DNA from: Actinotalea sp.
GTDB lineage: Bacteria; Actinomycetota; Actinomycetes; Actinomycetales; Cellulomonadaceae
DNA length: 18,275 bases
Assembly: GCA_014360395.1 (NCBI GenBank)
Contig: JACIXM010000147.1
Coordinates: 1-18,275, forward strand
Direction of reading: 5' to 3'
Positions within the stretch are counted from its first letter, which is position 1; each line of letters starts with the position of its first letter. Below the pieces are notes generated by a model. That model made no database searches, had not been told where the DNA came from, and saw nothing but the letters and a program-made list of their open reading frames with translations. Shown in pieces: positions 15,267 through 18,275 of the stretch. The position numbers were made by a program, and so were the translations under genes.

Positions 15267-15327
15267 GTGGCATGCAGCCACACATTCGGGCCATCGGCAG
15301 CGCCATCATGTCGTGACGACCGTTCAT
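15253..15327 (-). CDS. Met/Cys-rich leader peptide of the ssu-acs-metY operon
   Basis: This is a 24-codon reading frame starting ATG and ending TGA. Its Shine-Dalgarno AAGGAGGT (15342-15335) is close to perfect at 7-nt spacing, the best ribosome-binding site I noticed in the window. Six of 24 residues are Met (1, 7, 8, 12, 15, 19) and two are Cys (16, 18), ending in the cluster MCGCM before PRAGA. One third sulfur amino acids is far above a normal protein and suits a translation-stalling sensor for methionine and cysteine supply. TGT, CGA and CCA codons are unusual for so G+C-rich a genome. It lies between a good promoter and ssuB. I do not recognise a named family; the RH-D-x-x-R-x-C order loosely recalls actinobacterial sulfur-gene leader peptides. 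Confidence 0.75.
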   Translation of the reverse strand: MNGRHDMMALPMARMCGCMPRAGA

Positions 15328-15334
15328 GGCGCTG
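15298..15334 (-). promoter_or_regulatory. Hairpin over the leader-peptide start codon (segments A and B)
   Basis: CAGCGCCAT (15334-15326, segment A, including AT of the leader start codon) is perfectly complementary to ATGGCGCTG (15306-15298, segment B, codons 8-10). An inner GTCG/CGAC stem is possible. Segments A and D both contain CAGCGC and segments B and C both contain GCGCTG, so A:B plus C:D can exchange with B:D or A:C. A separate 7-bp hairpin (15283-15265, one wobble) encloses both Cys codons. Confidence 0.5.
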
Positions 15335-15399
15335 ACCTCCTTCCCGAGCCGGCGCCTCCGTCCGAGGCGACGCGAGTCGACCGCTCGGCCGACGCCGCG

Positions 15400-15429
15400 A
15401 CACTAGGGGCACGGCGCTGTCCGTGTAAA
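15400..15429 (-). promoter_or_regulatory. Promoter of the ssu-acs-metY operon
   Basis: On the minus strand TTTACA (15429-15424) and TAGTGT (15405-15400) are separated by 18 bases, a good housekeeping-sigma promoter and the clearest -35/-10 pair in the window. The expected start near 15393 gives a 66-nt leader before the leader peptide ATG. A TCGGC/GCCGA dyad upstream, around 15443-15458, could be a regulator site. Confidence 0.65.
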
Positions 15430-15512
15430 CAGGCGAGACGAATCGGCTCAGATGCCGAGACGCGCGGGGGCGGCGCGGGCGCCGTCGCCGGTCTGGCAGG
15501 AGCGGGCACGAC

Positions 15513-15545
15513 GAAGGGGCCCGTGCGCGTGGCACGGACCCCTTC
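15513..15545 (-). terminator. Terminator of the cysK-cysE operon
   Basis: GAAGGGG (15513-15519) pairs with CCCCTTC (15539-15545). After a one-base mismatch, CCGTGC pairs with GCACGG around a 5-nt loop, giving a 13-bp stem 31 bases after the cysE stop. No T-tract follows, as often in very G+C-rich actinobacteria. It insulates cysE from the ssu promoter. Confidence 0.75.
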
Positions 15546-15575
15546 GGGAGGAGACGCCGCGGGGCGGCGGCGTCC

Positions 15576-16160
15576 TCAGATGTAGATCGCCGGGTCCTCG
15601 ACCAGCTCGGCGACCGGCGCGGCCGCCGGCCGGGTCCGGATCACGGCCGGGACGCCGACCGCCGTGGCCTCGGGCGGCACGTCCTTGACGACGACGGCGT
15701 TGGCACCGATCTGCGCCCCGTCGCCGATCCAGACCGGGCCGAGGATCTTCGCGCCCGCACCGACGACCACCCGGTCGCCGAGCGTCGGGTGGCGCTTGCC
15801 CCGCCGCATGCTCTTCCCGCCCAGCGTCGAACCGTGGAACAGGACGACGTCGTCGCCGACCACGGCCGTCTCCCCGATGACGACGCCCATGCCGTGGTCG
15901 ATGAAGAGGCGGCGGCCCAGGTGCGCCCCGGGGTGGATCTCGATCCCGGTGGCGGCCCGGGCGAGCTGGGACAGCAGGCGCGCGGGCAACCGGAGCCCGG
16001 CCCGCTGCCACATCCGGTGGGCCAGCCGGTACACCCACACGGCGTGGACGCCCGGGTAGCCCAGGGCCACTTCGAGGCGTGACCGGGCCGCGGGATCGCG
16101 GTGGCGGGCCGCGTCGAGATCCTCGACGAGGTCCTGCAGGAAGAGCCAGACGGGGCGCAT
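15576..16160 (-). CDS. cysE: Serine O-acetyltransferase
   Basis: The 194-residue enzyme acetylates L-serine with acetyl-CoA, the first step of cysteine synthesis. It is the short form: a brief helical N-terminus (1-70) followed by a left-handed beta-helix of hexapeptide repeats (about 72-172). The catalytic histidine is H89 in [12 protein letters not shown]. The acidic partner position is E74 in [12 protein letters not shown], glutamate as usual in short CysE proteins. FHGSTLGG and KRHPTLGD (123-129) are also conserved. The chain ends AIYI. A C-terminal isoleucine is the residue that CysE inserts into the CysK active site to form the cysteine synthase complex, so complex formation is likely. 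The ATG at 16160 lies 5 bases after the cysK stop. A strong hairpin follows the gene. Confidence 0.94.
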   Translation of the reverse strand: MRPVWLFLQDLVEDLDAARHRDPAARSRLEVALGYPGVHAVWVYRLAHRMWQRAGLRLPARLLSQLARAATGIEIHPGAHLGRRLFIDHGMGVVIGETAVVGDDVVLFHGSTLGGKSMRRGKRHPTLGDRVVVGAGAKILGPVWIGDGAQIGANAVVVKDVPPEATAVGVPAVIRTRPAAAPVAELVEDPAIYI

Positions 16161-16165
16161 GAGGA

Positions 16166-17101
16166 TCAGTCCATGAGGTCGGAGTAGAGGATGGAGCTGA
16201 GGTACCGCTCGCCGAAGCTCGGCACGATCACGACGATCGTCTTGCCGGCGTTCTCGGGCCGCTTGGCGATCTCGACCGCCGCGTGGATCGCGGCGCCGGA
16301 GGAGAGCCCTGCGAGGATGCCCTCCTGCTTCGCGGTCTCGCGCGCCACGCGCACGGAGGTCTCGGCGTCGACGTCGAACACCTCGTCGTAGACGGACGTG
16401 TCGAGGATCTCGGGGACGAAGTTCGCGCCGATGCCCTGGATCTTGTGCGGACCCGGCTGGCCACCGTTGAGGATCGGGGACTCGGCCGGCTCGACCGCGA
16501 CGACCTTGAGGTCCGGCTTGCGCTCCTTGAGCACCTGCCCCACCCCGGTGATCGTGCCGCCGGTGCCGATGCCGGCCACGAAGATGTCCACCTCGCCGTC
16601 GGTGTCCGCCCAGATCTCCTCGGCAGTGGTGCGGCGGTGGATGGCCGGGTTCGCCTCGTTCGCGAACTGGCGCGCCAGGACGGCGCCGGGCCGCTCCGCC
16701 GCGATCTGCTCGGCGCGGGCGACGGCGCCCTTCATGCCCTCCGAGCCGGGGGTCAGCACGAGCTCGGCGCCGAAGGCCCGCAGCAGCGCGCGGCGCTCCT
16801 TGGACATCGTCTCGGGCATCGCGAGGACGACCTGGTACCCGCGCGCCGCGCCCACCATGGCCAGGGCGATGCCCGTGTTGCCGCTGGTCGCCTCGACGAT
16901 CGTCCCGCCCGGAGGCAGCGCGCCGGAGGCCTCCGCGGCGTCGACGATGGAGACGCCGATGCGGTCCTTGACCGAGCTGGCGGGGTTGTAGAACTCGAGC
17001 TTCGCGAGCACGGTCGCGCCGGCTCCCTCGGTCACGCGGTTGAGTCGGACCAGGGGGGTGTTGCCGATGAGCGTCGTGACGTCGTCGTAGATGCGGGCCA
17101 T
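16166..17101 (-). CDS. cysK: Cysteine synthase A (O-acetylserine sulfhydrylase)
   Basis: The 311-residue PLP enzyme converts O-acetylserine and sulfide to cysteine and acetate. The PLP lysine is K45 in [11 protein letters not shown] (39-49). The substrate-carboxylate loop is TSGNTG (72-77), the phosphate-binding loop GTGGTITG (179-186), and [11 protein letters not shown] (223-233) and LSSGAA (266-271) are typical of CysK as opposed to cystathionine beta-synthase. Length is standard and no regulatory domain is fused. The ATG at 17101 has GAGGA upstream. cysE follows 5 bases after the stop, so the two are co-transcribed. A polycysteine leader reading frame ends 201 bases upstream, pointing to cysteine-dependent attenuation. 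The space between (17102-17246) has no coding region that I can support. Confidence 0.96.
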   Translation of the reverse strand: MARIYDDVTTLIGNTPLVRLNRVTEGAGATVLAKLEFYNPASSVKDRIGVSIVDAAEASGALPPGGTIVEATSGNTGIALAMVGAARGYQVVLAMPETMSKERRALLRAFGAELVLTPGSEGMKGAVARAEQIAAERPGAVLARQFANEANPAIHRRTTAEEIWADTDGEVDIFVAGIGTGGTITGVGQVLKERKPDLKVVAVEPAESPILNGGQPGPHKIQGIGANFVPEILDTSVYDEVFDVDAETSVRVARETAKQEGILAGLSSGAAIHAAVEIAKRPENAGKTIVVIVPSFGERYLSSILYSDLMD

Positions 17102-17220
17102 GGTTTCCTCGTCTCGCTGGGCCCCGGAGGGCGGGTGGTGGCGGGACGCACGCTGTGCTTTCCGGTGCTGCCGCGTGGTGTCGGCTGCTGGGGCACAACC
17201 GTGCGGTGGTGCAGGGAATT

Positions 17221-17306
17221 CCGCGGTGACGGCCGCGGGACTGGGGCTAGAGCGCTGTCGCCTGGTCAGGGCGCGGCCCGGGGCCGCGCGTGCTCCAGCG
17301 CTCTAG
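17221..17306 (-). promoter_or_regulatory. Candidate cysteine attenuator upstream of cysK
   Basis: An 11-bp perfect inverted repeat, CTAGAGCGCTG (minus strand, 17306-17296) with CAGCGCTCTAG (17257-17247), begins at the last base of the leader's final sense codon and includes its TAG stop. Nested inside is a GCGCGGCC/GGCCGCGC stem (about 17284-17266). A further CCGCGG/CCGCGG hairpin lies at 17238-17221. The GCGCGGCC-like run within leader codons 25-27 can pair with the inner GGCCGCGC instead. A ribosome stalled at the Cys-Cys-Cys codons (17317-17309) would cover the 5' arm and prevent the outer stem. The role in termination is inferred; no U-tract is present. Confidence 0.6.
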
Positions 17307-17401
17307 GGACAGCAGCAGCCGGCCGCGCACCCGGCGCAGGCCCGGACGCGGTGCGCGCCCGACGGCGACGCGGTGGTGGAGGGGCGGTCGGTCGTGGTCA
17401 C
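17303..17401 (-). CDS. Polycysteine leader peptide of cysK-cysE
   Basis: A 32-codon reading frame starts with GTG and stops at TAG. The first 20 residues are Thr/Ser/Pro-rich and unremarkable. The end reads ACAGCAAGCCCP, with Cys at 22, 25, 29, 30 and 31. GGAGGAG lies six bases before the GTG, so it has its own ribosome-binding site, unlike the leaderless mycobacterial examples. Short frames ending in consecutive cysteines are established cysteine-responsive attenuators in mycobacteria, and the position directly upstream of cysteine synthase fits this exactly. TGT, rare in such G+C-rich genomes, is the last Cys codon. The product is probably not a functional protein; the act of translation is the sensor. 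Confidence 0.8.
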   Translation of the reverse strand: MTTTDRPSTTASPSGAHRVRACAGCAAGCCCP

Positions 17402-17457
17402 GACGGTCTCCTCCCCGCTCCGGCGTCGATGCGGCGCGACGGCCGCCTGTGCGAGCG

Positions 17458-17463
17458 AACCTA
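17458..17463 (-). promoter_or_regulatory. -10 element of the cysK leader transcript
   Basis: TAGGTT on the minus strand predicts a start near 17451, about 50 bases before the leader GTG. No clear -35 is seen. A GCGGTA/TACCGC dyad (17475-17500) overlaps the usual -35 area and the stop of the upstream gene, and could be an activator or repressor site. Confidence 0.5.
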
Positions 17464-17493
17464 GCGGATCGGGAGCGGTAGCGCACCGCCCGG

Positions 17494-18275
17494 TTACCGC
17501 GTCGGACCCGGCTCTGGGGCCCCGGGCGAGGTCCCCGGCGGGCTCGTGGACGCCACCGTGGGCAGCTGGACGTCCAGGCATGACATCGCGACGGGGTCGC
17601 CGCCGGCGAGCGCGGTGACCCGTGCGGCTGCCTGCGAGAGCCGCTCCTCCGTCAGCTCCCCGGAGCGGACGGCCGTGACGAGGGCGTCGCGCATCCGGAC
17701 CGCGTGGGTGCCGTCGGTGGCCAGGACGGCGTCGGCGCCGGCGACGACCGCCAGGACGGCGGCGTCCGGGAAGTCCCACCGCCGGTGGACCGCGCCCATG
17801 CCGAGGCTGTCCGTCATGGCCACCCCCTCGAAGCCCATCTCGCGCAGCGCGGCGTACGCCTTCGGGCTCAGCGACGCGGGGAGCGTCGGGTCGAGCGCCC
17901 GGTACCCGAGGTGGTTGAGCATGACGACGGGTGCACCGGCGTCGATCGCGCGCTGGAACGGGACGAGGTCGCTCGCCAGCAGCTCGCCGAGGGAGGTCTC
18001 GACGACGTCGGAGCGGGAGTGGGTGTCCTCGGCCGAACGGCCGTGCCCCGGGAAGTGCTTGACGGTCGGCTGCACGCCCCCGTCCTGGAGGCCGGCGGCG
18101 AACGCCAGTCCGTAGTCGCCGGCGGTGACCGGGTCGGGGCCGAAGGAGCGGTTGCCGATGATGCCGTCGTCGGGTCCGTCGTCCAGGTCGAGGACGGGCG
18201 CCAGGTCGAGCGTGATGCCGAGGGCGGCGAGCCGGCCGCCGAGGTCCGCCGCGAACGTCCGCACGTCGTCGGGCG
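17494..18275 (-). CDS. nagZ: Glycoside hydrolase family 3 protein, NagZ-like (5' end missing)
   Basis: The reading frame stays open to the window edge, so the N-terminus is cut off; about 259 residues are visible. The TIM-barrel motifs of GH3 beta-N-acetylglucosaminidases are present: LDLAPVLDLD, GNRSFGPDP, and KHFPGHG followed by the D-T-H element that supplies the Asp/His acid-base pair specific to NagZ. MTDSLGMG contains the nucleophile aspartate. NagZ removes GlcNAc from peptidoglycan fragments in wall recycling. In actinobacteria the homologue is often an exported lipoprotein, which cannot be judged without the missing start. The C-terminus ends in a Pro/Ser/Thr-rich tail with no second GH3 domain. 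The cysK leader promoter begins 31 bases beyond its stop. Confidence 0.88.
   Translation of the reverse strand, partial: PDDVRTFAADLGGRLAALGITLDLAPVLDLDDGPDDGIIGNRSFGPDPVTAGDYGLAFAAGLQDGGVQPTVKHFPGHGRSAEDTHSRSDVVETSLGELLASDLVPFQRAIDAGAPVVMLNHLGYRALDPTLPASLSPKAYAALREMGFEGVAMTDSLGMGAVHRRWDFPDAAVLAVVAGADAVLATDGTHAVRMRDALVTAVRSGELTEERLSQAAARVTALAGGDPVAMSCLDVQLPTVASTSPPGTSPGAPEPGPTR

Noticed and set aside
15078..15327. A SAM or other riboswitch upstream of the sulfur operon
   Set aside because: I see no conserved S-box or SAM-II/SAM-IV core. The structure is explained by simple complementary arms around a leader peptide. A covariance-model search would be the decisive test.
15146..15535. A 129-codon minus-strand frame across the ssu leader
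   Set aside because: It has no ribosome-binding site and no recognisable motif, and it begins upstream of the mapped promoter elements. The 24-codon frame in another phase has a near-perfect Shine-Dalgarno.
17247..17306. The 11-bp inverted repeat read as a DNA operator or a mobile-element end
   Set aside because: The 38-base spacing with a nested stem and its exact register with the leader stop codon fit an RNA structure better. No transposase or target duplication is present.

Overview
The window comes from the chromosome of a very G+C-rich actinobacterium. The protein families, the GTG starts, the GTGA stop/start overlaps and several probable leaderless promoters best fit a cellulomonad-like member of the Micrococcales; this assignment is inference. 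I see no mobile element, tRNA, rRNA or CRISPR array.

Left part (1-8068), general housekeeping and accessory genes. A PYROXD2-like FAD oxidoreductase (+) is followed by a small membrane-anchored, six-cysteine protein (+). An M13 zinc metallopeptidase (-) is divergent from ribose-5-phosphate isomerase B (+). An Eis-type GNAT acetyltransferase (-) is divergent from a four-helix membrane PP2C/SpoIIE-type phosphatase (+), which is followed 6 nt later by an alkyltransferase-like DNA-damage protein (+). Four of these genes have a -10 hexamer placed so that transcription would begin on the start codon. G+C-rich hairpins separate most convergent pairs.

Right part (8069-17463), all on the minus strand, is a sulfur-assimilation island of two transcription units. 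The distal unit is cysK-cysE (cysteine synthase and serine acetyltransferase). The second is ssuB-ssuA-ssuC-acs-metY plus a small CoA-binding protein: sulfonate-type uptake, acetyl-CoA synthetase and O-acetylhomoserine sulfhydrylase. Serine acetyltransferase consumes acetyl-CoA, and both sulfhydrylases release acetate. The acs gene in the middle can therefore be read as an acetate-recycling step.

The most interesting content is two very short unlisted reading frames, one ahead of each unit. The cysK leader (17401-17303) encodes 32 residues with five cysteines, including Cys-Cys-Cys just before the stop. An 11-bp perfect inverted repeat starts at its last codon. The ssu leader (15327-15253) encodes 24 residues, of which six are Met and two are Cys. 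It has a near-ideal Shine-Dalgarno site and sits inside a four-segment set of alternative RNA pairings. Polycysteine leaders are known from mycobacteria. The Met/Cys-rich leader, and the pairing of two such switches in one island, look less familiar and deserve testing.

The right edge (17494-18275) holds the 3' part of a glycoside hydrolase family 3 (NagZ-like) gene whose start lies outside the window.
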